Positions 1-10,973 of a stretch of DNA of 64,000 nt are shown here, piece after piece (position 1 is the stretch's first letter; the number at the start of each line of letters is the position of its first letter). The notes under the pieces are model-generated. The model did no database searches. It was not told the DNA's origin and was given only the letters and a program-made list of their open reading frames with translations. A program made the position numbers and the translations under genes. This stretch comes from Hordeum vulgare subsp. vulgare. Taxonomy: Eukaryota; Streptophyta; Magnoliopsida; Poales; Poaceae. The stretch covers positions 323,476,581 through 323,540,580 of the forward strand of contig NC_058518.1 of NCBI RefSeq assembly GCF_904849725.1, read 5' to 3'.

Positions 1-3000
1 CTCCTCGTGAACAGCAAGCTCCGGGTGCACTTCGGCTTCTTCCTCCGTTCCGCGTCAGGGTTGCAGCAACTCTCCTTCCCCTCCGATCCGGCTCCCTCCC
101 CTTCATATCGACACCTTCCCTTCCTCCCCGAGGTGAGCAAGCCTCTCCTTCCCCCTTTCCCATCGGGTAGAGCGCAGTAGGAGCTCCGCCGTCGATCCCG
201 CCGTCTCTGTTCGATGAAGGTAGCGCCAGATCCTGTGTGGTGTAGCGATCATGTGTAGGCGTAGTGTGCTCGTAGGTTTCAGTAGCAGAGAGGGTTACCT
301 CCTCGTAGCCTTAGAGATTTCCCCTTCGTAGCGCAGTAGCAGTAGCTTTGCAGCTCCGGCGATCTCTCTATCGCCGGCGCGCAGGTGCAGAGCAGAGACA
401 GGAGTAGTGGTTGTATTCCTAGAAATACCCCCTCCTTCTGTCAGTAGCCGTATCGTAGAGCAGTGATGTGTAACCGTGTTTGTTATCGACAGGTGCATGG
501 TTCGAGTCCCAGTAGGAGCACCCCCCTTTTTGTTATTTTCTCTGTTTCGTCAGTAGAATAGCAGCGGCAGAGTAGAATTCCCTGTTGTCCTCCCTTCTCT
601 GCCGAATCAGTGGCAGCAGCAGGGTGGCAACAGCAGTAGAGGAGGTTCAGAAGGTCTTGGGTTCGACCCCTCCCCCAAGCCCTTTTAATCTTTTCTCTAT
701 TTCATTTTTTTAATTTGTATTTGTTGCTAGTAACAGAGGGTGCAGTTGCATGTGATGCAGGTTATATGGGTGGTTTGTTTCCATCTTTGTGGGGTATTTA
801 ATTTTGCTTAGCTTGAGGGGATTTCATTTGTGAAGTGTATGTATGTGTAGGTGATGAGGTGTGGTGTAGTGTTGTATGTATGCATGTGTGTGTGTGTGCA
901 TCTCACACACATGGACTAGGGTTCATGTGCACATGGTGATGTGGGTGAGTTTGTGTGTGTAGCTAGTTAGTCTTTGGTGAGTGATTGTTTACTCCTAGCA
1001 GTGCATGTTTTGAGTTTCTTGTGTAGTTGTTCTGTTGTAGATAAGCATGTGTAGGTTATGTTGTAGGTATGCATGTTTAGATCCATGTGTGTGTGTGCAC
1101 CTTGTGGGTGTCATGGCACCAAGGTGGGGATCCTTGAAGTGCAAGTGCTTATGTGAGAGCTATGTAGGAGTTAAATTCTTTCTTTCATGTGTAGGTGTAG
1201 TTTTGCTTGTGCTAGTGTTGTTTGTGTGGGAATGGTGATGTGCTATGGCACACATGCATGGGGTCTAAACCCTCATGTCACCATTGGCCTTGTGAGAGTG
1301 TGCACTAGATTGTGTAGGTGTAGTTCTAGTGAATAACACATGTGATGATGCACTATTCACTAGATATGATGCTATGTAGTTTTTCTTCTCTAGTTTGTGC
1401 TCACTTGTTCCAAGCAAGTGCATAAGTATTTTATATGCTTTTGGGGTAGAAAGATCCCAGGAATACATTGGTTAAGTCATTTTTGCCTTTGGAACATTTT
1501 CTGGAGATGACTTATTTCAGATTTGTTCCATGTTTAGAGCTTGGTTCCATGTGATGTGGTGAGCCTAAGAGTTTGTTTCTTGGTTGTGCTAGTAGAGGGT
1601 GACCCCCTCTACCACATGTTGGTTTCATTTCATGTTTAGGATTCCATATGTGCAAGTTTATCCCATTCAAAATAGGCATGTGGCTGAAATTCCAGATTAG
1701 TGAAAATCTGAGATTTTCACTAAGTCTGAGAATCTGTTTATATTTTCTTCTCCCGTAGATGAGCTTGTGCAGGTCAAGGTGTTGTGATTTAGCCTTAGCT
1801 TTCAACTGGAAAGTTGAAGATGATATGTTTGTATAGCTCCCTGTAAATTTTCATTCCATTTGGAGTCCTGTAGATATTGGTTTGGCTACTATCAAAATGC
1901 TTCAGAGCATAAACAGATAGTGAGAATCTGGAATTTTCACAAAGTCCCTGAAATCTGATATTTTTGGGCAAGTTTGCAGCTGTGTAACTTCCTGTGGTTA
2001 ACTCCTTTGTGTGATATTTTTGCTTGTTCTTGTAGTACTATTGGATAGCTACAACCACATAACTTATTCTGCATGTTTAGGTGGCTGTAGGTGCTTTGCA
2101 TGTAGCTCACAAAGTGCTAAGATGTAGGTTATGGCAGATTGTGTAGTTTTGGTATTTTGATTTTTGTGAGTGCTTAGTTGATGATATGGTGTTCTTCTTT
2201 GCTCCACCCCATCCATGTTAGTTTGTTTTATGTCTTGGCTACCTGGAAATACCAGAGTTGAGCCATTGGAGTGTGTGGTCATGAATTTGACACGTAGCTC
2301 TTCATATCCTGCTTTGTTGATTCCCGTTGATCAGTAGCTCCGTTTGCAATGTTCTTTATATGCTTTGGCATCTTTTTCACGAGACGCATCTGATCATGTC
2401 ATTCTCATGCATGTTAAGATAGCTTAGAATGCATTTCTGTCCAGGAACATGTATTTTCTTCTCTTGCTTGTGCTAGTGAGTATAATAGTGATGCATGCTC
2501 ATATTCATCTCATGCATCATGTGCTTGTTGCATCTTGAGGTGCTGTTTTTCATTGGATGTTATTCTTATGTTGGGTAGCACCGGGATCGGAGAACAAGTA
2601 CGTGGATTCGGGAGAGTACGTGGAGGACGAACAAGAACAGTTCCAAGCTGAGGATATCACATGCAAGATGATATGACCTTGATTCCATCTCCAGACTTGT
2701 TATGCTAGATTATGTTTCCTTTGTCATATGCTCGCTACCTACCACTGAAATACATTGCTCCTGATATGCTATGAAACCAAACACTTATCCCTTCCTAGAA
2801 AAACTTGAATGGCTAAGTAGGCTTTGCTCAGATACTAATGTTAGCGTTGCTAGATGCAGGTGCTTTGTCTCATGTGATAACATGAGCTTGATATCATTAT
2901 CTCAATTCTGTTATTTAATTAATGCACCTATATACTTGGTAAATAACGGAAGGCCTAGCCTTTTTCCGGGTGCTTTGTTCCGTTATTGCCGCCTTAGTTA

Positions 3001-4280
3001 CCGGCTACCGGTGTTTGATTCCATATTAATCGCTCCTAACACGTTCGGGGTTGTTATGGGGACCCCCTCGATAAATCGTGTAGTGTTAAGACTTGTCTGG
3101 CAGGACCCAAGATTGGTGTTAATTTGCTAATCACTTATAATAATCTGCATAGGGAATGATCACCCCGAGGATCTTTAATCAACAACCCGGGCCACTGCTC
3201 CTCATGAGTGTTGGTCCAAAATGGACAGACTGCGGGGGCCACCACAGGGAAACTTGAGGTTTGGCTCCTGTAGGCTTTTCCATCCGTCGTTTCCTGAGAC
3301 TGAGATACGCGACTCTTATCGGGGTCGTCGACACGACGGGAGGTCCTGCTAGAGTTGTCTTACCTTAGCGACATATCTTGTGTATAGGAATCCCGGAGAA
3401 GCTTTGGTTCTCCCAAGAGTTGAGGTTTTCCTCTAAAGAATCCGACGAGATCACGAGATTCATGATAGAGGATTACTTTGCGGCCCGTGTACGTTTGTGA
3501 TGGACTAGTTGGACTACCCCTCAGGGTTTAATCTTTCAGAAAGCCGTGCCTGCGGTTATGTGGCAACTTGGAATGCTTTGTTAACATCCGGTAATAGATA
3601 ACTCAAACATGAGCTAATAAAATTGCCAACAGTGTGCGTAACTGTGACTATCGCCTTCGAAGATCTCTCTTTGATCGGGAACACGGTGGGGTTATGATTG
3701 ACGTAGGTAGCTGTTCAAGATCACTTAGTGATCATCTATCTTCGATCGCTAGTACAGACCACCTTCATACATGTTCTACGTAAGATAGCCACCATATAAA
3801 GCATAGGATGCTGCAGCCAAAATACTCCAACTTTCCAACCTAATAACTTGACTAGTTCTGGCACCGAGGTCATAGATTGTTGAGTCCCCATGACTCACAG
3901 ATTCCTTCACAACACCAACAGGTTCAGGTACCCCCAAGACAGGTGACCCCGACGGCACGCAGCTAGCGTGGCAGTACGACGAGGAGAGCGACCCCCTGTA
4001 CATGAACTATCCAGAAGATTGAGGCGTGGTCGTGATCGTGGGCCAGCAGGCAGGGTAGCATAGTCATTTCTCATGTTTTGTAGTCCGTAGCGGAACTACC
4101 TTGTTTGTATGAGTGATGTACTTTGGTATATTTATGAGATGGCAATTGAATCCCTTATTGTCATTCTGTTGATATTATGTATCTGCTATGTTACCATGTT
4201 TGCGAAACGCTTAGATGCGCTTCTTTCCAATTCAGGGCCTCGTTCCCCAAATCGGAAAGGACCGCATCTTAGTCGTTACA
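1..4280 (+). mobile_element. Part of a very long LTR-like non-coding unit (LARD-like, tentative)
   Basis: No coding region is convincing over 4.2 kb; there are only short unrelated ORFs. The text reads as an LTR or leader: a GC-rich pyrimidine-heavy start (1-700), a long TG-rich middle, then a block ending in GTCGTTACA at 4280. The last kilobase resembles, from memory, long LTRs of large non-autonomous Triticeae elements (LARD or Sukkula/Xalax type). The 5' end lies outside the window, so TG...CA termini and a TSD cannot be checked. The right edge is placed where sequence character changes and a Copia LTR fragment begins. A 34-codon ATG-less open stretch ends at 4020 (ending NYPED-stop) and is not a supported gene. 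The family name is a guess; the repeat nature is more secure. Confidence 0.5.
499..670 (+). repeat. Tandemly duplicated module with Pol III B-box-like motifs
   Basis: Two copies of a GGTTCGANNCC motif lie at 499-509 and 660-670. Each is followed by a C-rich stretch, a T-run and a similar TTATTTTCTCTGTTTC-like tail. The spacing of about 161 bp and the shared tails suggest a tandem duplication inside the long LTR. No tRNA cloverleaf can be drawn around either one, so these are B-box-like motifs rather than tRNA genes. Confidence 0.35.
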
Positions 4281-5200
4281 CTCACACAGAATATGCATGG
4301 GTAGGAGAGGTTGATTTGGTGGAAAGCAGTTTGGGGAGGCTAGAGATCAAGATTCAAATGATTGGATTGGAATATCTTCGTCTCAACACATGAGTAGGTG
4401 GTTCTTTGTCAGAAAATGGATCTGGAAATGAAGTGTGTGTTCTAAGTGCTTCTCCCACGAATGAGAGGTGGGTGAAGGGGTATATATAGGCAGCAGCCAA
4501 AAGCCAACCGTTAGACACAAAAGAGCAAACTCAGTGACACCGAAGTGGACAACTCGCTGGTACCGATTAGCACTAAAGTGGTGAACTTTTGAATCTCGGT
4601 GAGACCGATATAGAGAACTCGGTTGCACCAAAAATGTGACTAACGGTCAGATGGCCAAACTCGGTGGCACCGATACTCAAACTCATAAATTCTGATTTTG
4701 TGTATCTTGGCAACGGAATGTTGGTCACACTGAACTAGGTAGCACCGATGCAGTTTTGGTTGCACCGATTTGGTGGGAATGGCTAGGGTACTATCTTAGG
4801 TTCAAACCTGGTGGGTCCCATGTGGCAATGTTGGTGACGCCGAATTTGTGTATGTTGAACTTGATAGAGTGGATATGTGGGAAAAAATGACTGAGTGTTT
4901 GGGTGGCTAACTTTGAGCATTTGAGAAATCAGTTCATTTTACTACCTCACCCCCTTTTAATAGTATTGGCTTTCCTATGGACACAAAAGTGATTTCTCAC
5001 AAATATAAAATGAAGAGTCTTCTAGCTTGAAGCTTGAGGCAATATTATTCCTTTCTTGCATCGAGGGGCATCTCTACATAAACCTTAAGCTATAGCATCT
5101 TTTGAACTTTTCTGAAATATACTTGGAAGATACATTAGTCCAATGATGCATATGTTGTGATCAATTATCAAAACCACCCTAGGGAGCAATTGTGCTTTCA
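4281..5200 (-). mobile_element. Copia LTR fragment (Sirevirus-like), minus strand
   Basis: Read on the minus strand the block starts at 5200 with TGAAAGCAC and continues into GTGGTTTTGATAATTGAT, a start typical of grass Sirevirus-like Copia LTRs and similar to the LTR start at 44075. A TATA-like TATATATA lies at about 4475-4488. Upstream of it on the minus strand is an array of short palindromes (4529-4845). No PBS or inner LTR end is visible at the left, so the fragment is truncated near 4281 against the long LTR-like unit. The matching internal region is not in the window. Confidence 0.55.
4529..4845. repeat. Cluster of CGGTNNNACCG-type palindromes in a Copia LTR
   Basis: About eight degenerate copies of a palindromic motif close to ACTCGGTGGCACCGAT sit at roughly 4529, 4551, 4594, 4617, 4659, 4733, 4758 and 4831. 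The best copies have arms CGGT and ACCG with a three-base centre. Spacing is irregular. The cluster is upstream of the LTR TATA box in the minus reading direction, so it would fall in U3. Confidence 0.6.
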
Positions 5201-6990
5201 CCGATGCAGAGGCAAGGCGCGGTGGTGGGCGGCCAGGTGAGGCAGGGTAAAACGGTCGGCACAGGGGAGACGGGCGTGGCGGCGGTCACAGGCGAGGCAG
5301 GCCACGGCGACGCTCGACGACATAGGGGAGGCATGACACAGTGGCCATCGAGGCGAGGCAGGTCGTGGCGGCGGCCGGCGTAGGGGAGCCAAGGCATGGT
5401 GGCCGGCGCATGGGAGGCAAGGTGCGGTGACCGGCGCACGCGAGGCAGACCGCTCGAGATCGACCTCGTGCGTGTGCGCCTACTTACAGGCACCCGACTG
5501 CTTTTCATGAAACTTCTAGAGACCCGATTGCTTTTTGTGACGTGTGGTCATTGCATGTGAGTTAACGATCAAACACACAGTCAAATGGATGGACCATTTA
5601 GGTGCGGGCCCGAATTGTCATAAACATGTTCAATTTTTTAACAACGGTCGTTTGGGGTTTTTTGAAATAGTCGACTCCCAAATTGGTAGTTATGAGAGAG
5701 AAAACCCGGTAGGTTTTTGAAACCCTAGCCCATATAGTAGTTTTTTGCTATTTACTTTATTGCTAGGCACTAAGAGCACAACGACCATCGACCAAACTGG
5801 ACGCACCATCACCACATCACAACCACCATCTTCCACGATTCAAATAACATATACCATCCCACACACCTCCGCCAAAGGTACAACAAAACCCAACTCCACC
5901 TACAACCAAACAATCCACAACTTTTAAGAGCAAAAATGGCAACTCCAAGGAGTAAGTGTTGTTGAGAACAACACCTCCACCTAATCTAGCATCGCATGAT
6001 CTAAAGTTTTCATCCGGAACATGAGGCGGTCGTATCAAGCTGGCACAAAATCCGCAGTGTCACCCATGCAGAGGAAAACAACATACATGGACATTGATAC
6101 CGCACGCATCAACATGGCTGTTGCATGGTACGCCGACCATCACGATGAGTGAAATCAATGGAGCTCACAACTGACGATAAAAGAGGCCCGACCAACCATC
6201 ATTGGCCGTAGCAGCCACTACCAACCACATCCTCAAACCAACACTAGCAACCTAGACCCGCTGTCACTACTTCAGACCCAATGTGCACCAAAAACCTGAT
6301 GCCACCACCCATCACAAGCACAAGCAATGAGAAGGTATCCGAAAGTCCCCACAACAGCTAGGCATAACCGACGCCAACCACCGAGTGTGTGCACCACCGC
6401 CCAATAGCCCAACCCTCAAGCAAAGAATGGTCACTATAGACTGAGCCGAGCCGCCACTACCGAGAAATGCCGCAACCACATCGGCACTGCCCGCTCCGCC
6501 AGTAATTCATTCACCTTCCCTCATAGACTCTTCCATCCACCTTCGGTGATGGGGCCACCGAGACCGTGGCATAGCCGACGGGAGGGATGAAGGGGATAGC
6601 GTCAACGCGCGTAGCAGGGGCTTGTGGGCTAGGTATCTCCCTAATCGCCTCGCCGGAGCGATGTGTGGGTCGAGTGGCCACACTTTATGGAAAAAGAAGT
6701 TCCAAAAATAAGGTAGTTTCAGAAAATTAAAACTTCAAACTTGGTACTTCCTCATGCGAAATCCAATGAATTTCCAGACGGCGAAGCAATTGTGCGGCTG
6801 AGCATGGCTAGACAAGTCCGTACCCCGTGAATTTCCACAATATCGCCTAATCGATTTATTTTCAGAAGGAAGTCAAAACCTACTGCCTCACACAACCAAA
6901 AATTTATGTACATGCAAGACATTGAGGCTAAAACATTCACTTACTACTTGACAAGGAAAATATTGACATAAAAAAACAAGAATGAGAAAA
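5201..6990. other. Unassigned region
   Basis: 5201-5480 is a GC-rich stretch with repeated GGCGAGGCAGG and GCGACG-like words that opens reading frames on both strands; this looks like composition, not coding. 5600-6690 is rich in CCAC/CAAC triplets and contains only short ORFs without recognisable domains. 6690-6990 is AT-rich. I found no TIRs, LTR ends or conserved protein motifs. It may be decayed transposon or decayed gene sequence. Confidence 0.4.
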
Positions 6991-6994
6991 TAAA

Positions 6995-7380
6995 ACATGA
7001 TTAACATTTTGGCTCTGGGGTACATATGCACGTGCTCTACATGTGTCCCCGAGAGTGTGTGTTTGGTTGGCATGGACCGAGACTGGGATTTGTCACTCTG
7101 TATGACGGGGAGGTATTCTTGGGCCCTCTCGGTAATACAACATCGTAAGAAGCTTGCATGCAATGTGACTAAGGAGTTAGTCACATGATCTTGTATTACA
7201 GAACGAGTAAAGAGACTTGTCGGTAATGAGATTGAACTATGTATGGAGATACCGTCGATCGAAGCTCGGGTAAGTAACATACCGCTCGACAAAGGGAACT
7301 ACGTATGGGATTTAATCCTTGGCATCGTGGTTCGACCGATGAAGATCTTCATGGAATATGTGGTAAGCAATATGGGCATC
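6995..7380 (+). mobile_element. BARE/Angela/WIS-like Copia LTR, left part
   Basis: The stretch from about 7000 matches the middle of the BARE1/Angela/WIS LTR as I know it: a GACTGGGATTTGTCACTC-like block, GGTAATACAACATC, TGTATTACAGAACGAG and CAATATGGGCATC. The usual TGTTGGAATTATGCCC start is missing, so the LTR is truncated at its left edge; the exact breakpoint is uncertain by tens of bases. The LTR continues at 37419 after the nested 30-kb element. No matching internal region or second LTR is present. Confidence 0.75.
7376..7380. repeat. TSD GCATC, left copy
   Basis: GCATC directly precedes the outer end of the 3' LTR and is repeated exactly at 37419-37423. Joining the flanks at one copy restores the continuous BARE/Angela LTR text, which confirms the insertion. 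Confidence 0.85.
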
Positions 7381-8738
7381 TCAAAGTGCGTTATATCGAC
7401 TAGAGGGGGGTCAATAGGAGATTTTAAAATTTCATCACTAAGGAAATTCCTTTTGAGGAAATTCCTCACTGATGACTAACTTACAGCGGAAACAACAAAG
7501 GATCAGGAGTGCCAAGTATCACTACAATAGTTTTTCACGATGAAGAATATGAAAAACAGTTTGCACAATATGCAGGCACGCAGAAAACAGATGAGGATTA
7601 ACTCGCGTGAAGGATTTGGGGTTGAGGAATTTTAGAGAAAGTCTTTAGCAAATTCTTCAAACAGTGACAGTGAAAATCATCAACTCACAATCTGAGGAAT
7701 ATAAAGAGTTGAGGAAATAGAACCCGTTTCATAGTGAAGACAATGGTTGATGACCCAGTTCCAACTGCTGTGACAGTTGTACATCTGGTTTGGAGCGGCT
7801 TGGTATTGAAACCAAAGGACACACAGTCCCGGGACACACAGTCCCTACCGTATTATCCTTGGGCTAAGAACACACAGTCCTCGCCCAACACGTGGCGATC
7901 CACAATTGACTACTGGATTGCTCTAGACCATGACACCTAACCGTCTGGAGGATGCACAGTCCTCAAAGGTAAAAGGCTTCAGTCCCACACAGGAATAACT
8001 TCTTCAGTGATGCTCAATCACTTGGTTTTTTGTTTGTGGTTTGGTGTTTGGGGTATTTCCTCACTGATGAATTACTCTCGAAAACTCTGAGGAATTTGGG
8101 TTGCTCTTATGACAAGTGTCAGTTTCTAACAGAGCAGCCAACCAGCTAATGGTTGTGGGGGGCGGCTATTTATAGCCTGGGAGCATCCCGACATGATTTG
8201 ACATTAATGCCCTTAAATAGTATGACCGTTGGTGTGGATAAGGCCAATGATGTCGCGTGTCTATCGACAACGGTCGAGACCCTCAACTGTGAGAGTCCTC
8301 ATGTCTCTCATATTCCTCACTTGAGGCTTTTGGTAGGATTAGGCTTGGGTTGAGCGTCATGAGGAAATTCATTCCAATGTGTTACTTTGACCCCCTTTAA
8401 CAGTACGGTGTTCCTATTACTCAAGTGTGAAGAAAATAAAACAGAAAGGATAAATCTTCATGCTTCAAAGTATTCAGATTGATTTTCTTTAGGACACACC
8501 GAATTCCTCAATTTCAATATCTTCATGAGGAATATCGCAAATTCTCCGCGATTCATTTCTTCAGCTTCAGACCAATTTCTTCAGCCGAAGATATACATTT
8601 TTAGGGGTCGATATTCGTCAAATATTTCAAACTCCTCGACGACTTATAGATCATGTGTACACACATGAACACATTAGATACTTAACCTATAAGTCTTCAA
8701 ACCACCAAAATCACTAAGGGGCACTAGATGCACTTACA
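7381..8738 (-). repeat. 3' LTR of the Sirevirus-like Copia
   Basis: Near-identical in text to 36011-37418 apart from scattered substitutions and a block of about 50 bp present only in the other copy (around 36525-36575). On the minus strand it begins TGTAAGTGCATCTAGTGCC. A TATA-like core sits in a short inverted repeat GGCTATTTATAGCC at about 8163-8176. It is preceded on the minus strand by a PPT (8739-8754). Confidence 0.87.
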
Positions 8739-9214
8739 ATCTCCCCCTTTTTGGTGGTTGATGACAATTAGGTTAAGTCTTCAATAGGGATAAAAATATA
8801 AAGTGTAAGTACTCATTTGAGGAATTTGAAATCAAGATTCAGAGAGACTCCCCCTGAAGATGTGCATATCTTGAGGATTTTGCTTTTCACAGCAATTGCA
8901 CATTGATGATTTATATCATGGAGATCTCCCCCTGAGTCTTGTAAATCATGGATACATACGACATATAGTATGAAGAAATTGAGGATGCATGATGAAAAAT
9001 GGTATCTGACGTATTCCAGCATGCGTGCATTAAATTTTTTGAGGAATAAGCATGCGACGAAAAATGTTCAAAAGCGTCAGAGTACCATCGGGCTTAAGTT
9101 ACAACTCATTACATAAAACACTTCAGAAGAGCCAAGAGTTTGTAACTTAAATAAAGTTTATAAGCCCCCAAAATATCTCGCGTGAAGACTAACTCTCAAG
9201 TTTCTCCCCCTTTG
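8739..9214 (-). other. PPT next to the 3' LTR plus three PPT-like copies
   Basis: The minus strand has AAAAAGGGGGAGAT at 8739-8754, directly before the 3' LTR. Further AGGGGGAG cores occur at 8847-8857, 8925-8935 and 9203-9214. From memory, multiplied polypurine tracts are a hallmark of Sireviruses; only the LTR-adjacent one is expected to prime plus-strand synthesis. Confidence 0.7.
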
Positions 9215-9265
9215 TCATCAAGTGACAAAAAGGGAAAAACTGAGGACTAACGCCCGTGAAGACCT

Positions 9266-10968
9266 TCACTTCTTGGCAGTTGAGGAAGACGCGTGAGGAT
9301 TCTTGGGAGCAGACTTCCTCCTTGGACCTGTGGCAGTGTCTTGTTGATCTTCATCTGATTCAGCAGTGTGGAATGAAGAAAACGAACTGTCCTCAAGGTC
9401 CGGGACAGGAATTGGCCTGAATTTCTTCTTTGGTGGCCACGACCAGTCGAAGTCCTGCACAAACTCCAATTCTGCAAGTTCTGCTCGAGTATTCAAATAA
9501 GCCAGTGTGGCCCAGGTTCGATCAAAAACCTCATGAAGATAATGATGGTTAAGCTTCACGACATTCTGCGTTTCATTGAGGGTTTTCACAATGGCGCCGA
9601 GCTGGCGTTTGACCCACTTGCGATTCCGATCAATCTTTTGGTTAAGACTTAGAACAAGCTCTCTGGTATTCATCACCCTTGGAGGAACAAGACTTGGAGG
9701 ATGGATTTCAGTGTCATCCCATGAGGAATATGCATCTGGCTCTCTGAACTGGCCATCAAGAGGCCGACTGCCTTCATCAATGACAGACTTGCCTTTTCCT
9801 TCAACAGGCTCGAAAGTCTTCTTGTTGACCCTTAGAGGAGGCATATAACCGATATGATTGTTGAAATCAGCGTGATAGTTGATGCGTGACCTGCGTCTGA
9901 TGAATCTCATGATCCATGGAGCATAAATCTTCAGGTCAAAAGGGGCCATAGCATTTTCTGCCAGAGTCCTCAAGAAGAAATCATGGATGTTGACGGGAAT
10001 GCCATGTGTAATGTTGAAGAGGATATTCTTCATGATGCCTACGACATCTTCTTCATCATCATGACCCTTGATAGGCGCAAGAACGCTACAGAGGATTCTG
10101 TAAACCATCCTGGGTTCATACTTCAGCTCATGGACCAGGAAGGTTGTTCTCGGTAGTTGCCCCTTAGCCAAAGGCTTCATGAGGACATCCATCAGCTTGT
10201 TTGCCAGCTCACGTTCATCATACAGCTTTACTGCCTGTTCTGAGGGAATTGACACTGGTAGTTCATGCAGCAGCTCATTGGTAGGAGCCTTGAAGTGTGT
10301 GTTCTGCGTCATCCAATCCAGCACCCATGTGTTGATGTCTGTTGGATCTCTAGAGATGTGCACAGTTGCATAGAATTGAAGAATGATTTCACTATTCCAA
10401 TCACATATATCTGAGCACATAGGGAGCAGTCCTGCTTCATTAAGGACGATGAGGACTGGGGTGAAGCAAGGAATTTCTTCAAGCTCAACGTGAGGAATGT
10501 GCCTGTGCTCGAAAATCTTGTTTCTTCCACACAACACAGAGGCGTAGTAGTTGAGCTGTGTCCTGGTCCAAAACTTCAGATGCCTGATGCGAGGCTTGTC
10601 ATAGGGATTTTCTCCTATGAATAACATGCGTTCTTCAAAGAAGGATCCCTTTTGAAACTTTGGCCGCTTGCAGAACGGCTGACGCTGCATTGGCTGAAGA
10701 TTTTGCGGCTTACCTTGAGGAGAGACAATCATCGCAGTTTCTGGGTTGAGGAAGACAAGAACATTCTCTGGATCTGGTGCATTGTCCTCAGCATGTTCCT
10801 CAGTTGAGGAATTTCATCTGCTTGTGCTTCAGGCTGAGGAGCATGCTCTGGTTGAGGAATGTCATCAACCGGAGCTTCTTGTTGAGGGTTTTGCTCTGGA
10901 GGAGAAATTGGTTCATCCCGAGCCTCAGGTTGAGGATTTTGCTCTAGAGGAGGAATTGGGTCAGCCTC
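9266..10968 (-). CDS. Third ORF of the Sirevirus-like Copia, C-terminal part
   Basis: An uninterrupted 488-codon frame runs from 10732 to 9266; coding sequence continues upstream to the nested insertion at 10968, with an apparent 1-bp loss near 10806. The upstream part encodes Gln/Pro/Glu-rich repeats of the type NPQPEA. The main part is a roughly 300-residue globular region (motifs such as LKFWTRTQLNYYA, TPVLIVLNEAGL, YAPWIMRFIRRR), then a charged, Ser-rich tail. No RT, protease, signal peptide or transmembrane segment is visible. It lies downstream of pol where some Sireviruses carry an 'envelope-like' ORF, but nothing here supports membrane insertion. It resembles recurrent plant 'putative transposon protein' ORFs; function unknown. 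Confidence 0.72.
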
Positions 10969-10973
10969 AGCCT
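10969..10973. repeat. TSD AGCCT, left copy
   Basis: Duplicated exactly at 20688-20692. Across the insertion the Gln/Pro-rich repeat coding of the Copia third ORF continues. Confidence 0.85.

Noticed and set aside
490..530. Possible tRNA gene around GGTTCGAGTCC
   Set aside because: No anticodon arm or 7-bp acceptor stem can be paired; only the B-box/T-loop-like part is present.
885..912. TG/CA microsatellite, and the CT-run at about 39999-40012
   Set aside because: Simple sequence common in LTR leaders; too short to be informative.
2771..3130. 119-codon ORF in the long LTR-like unit
   Set aside because: No similarity I can recognise and no supporting context; length is compatible with chance.
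4529..4845. CRISPR-like array of palindromic repeats
   Set aside because: Units are degenerate, spacing is irregular and the context is a eukaryotic LTR; no CRISPR spacer structure.
5192..5508. Overlapping ORFs on both strands in the GC-rich block
   Set aside because: Simultaneous open frames on both strands reflect GC-rich repeats; no domain or codon-like pattern.
9266..10732. Envelope protein call for the third Copia ORF
   Set aside because: No signal peptide, transmembrane segment or glycoprotein-like cysteine pattern seen; position alone is not enough.
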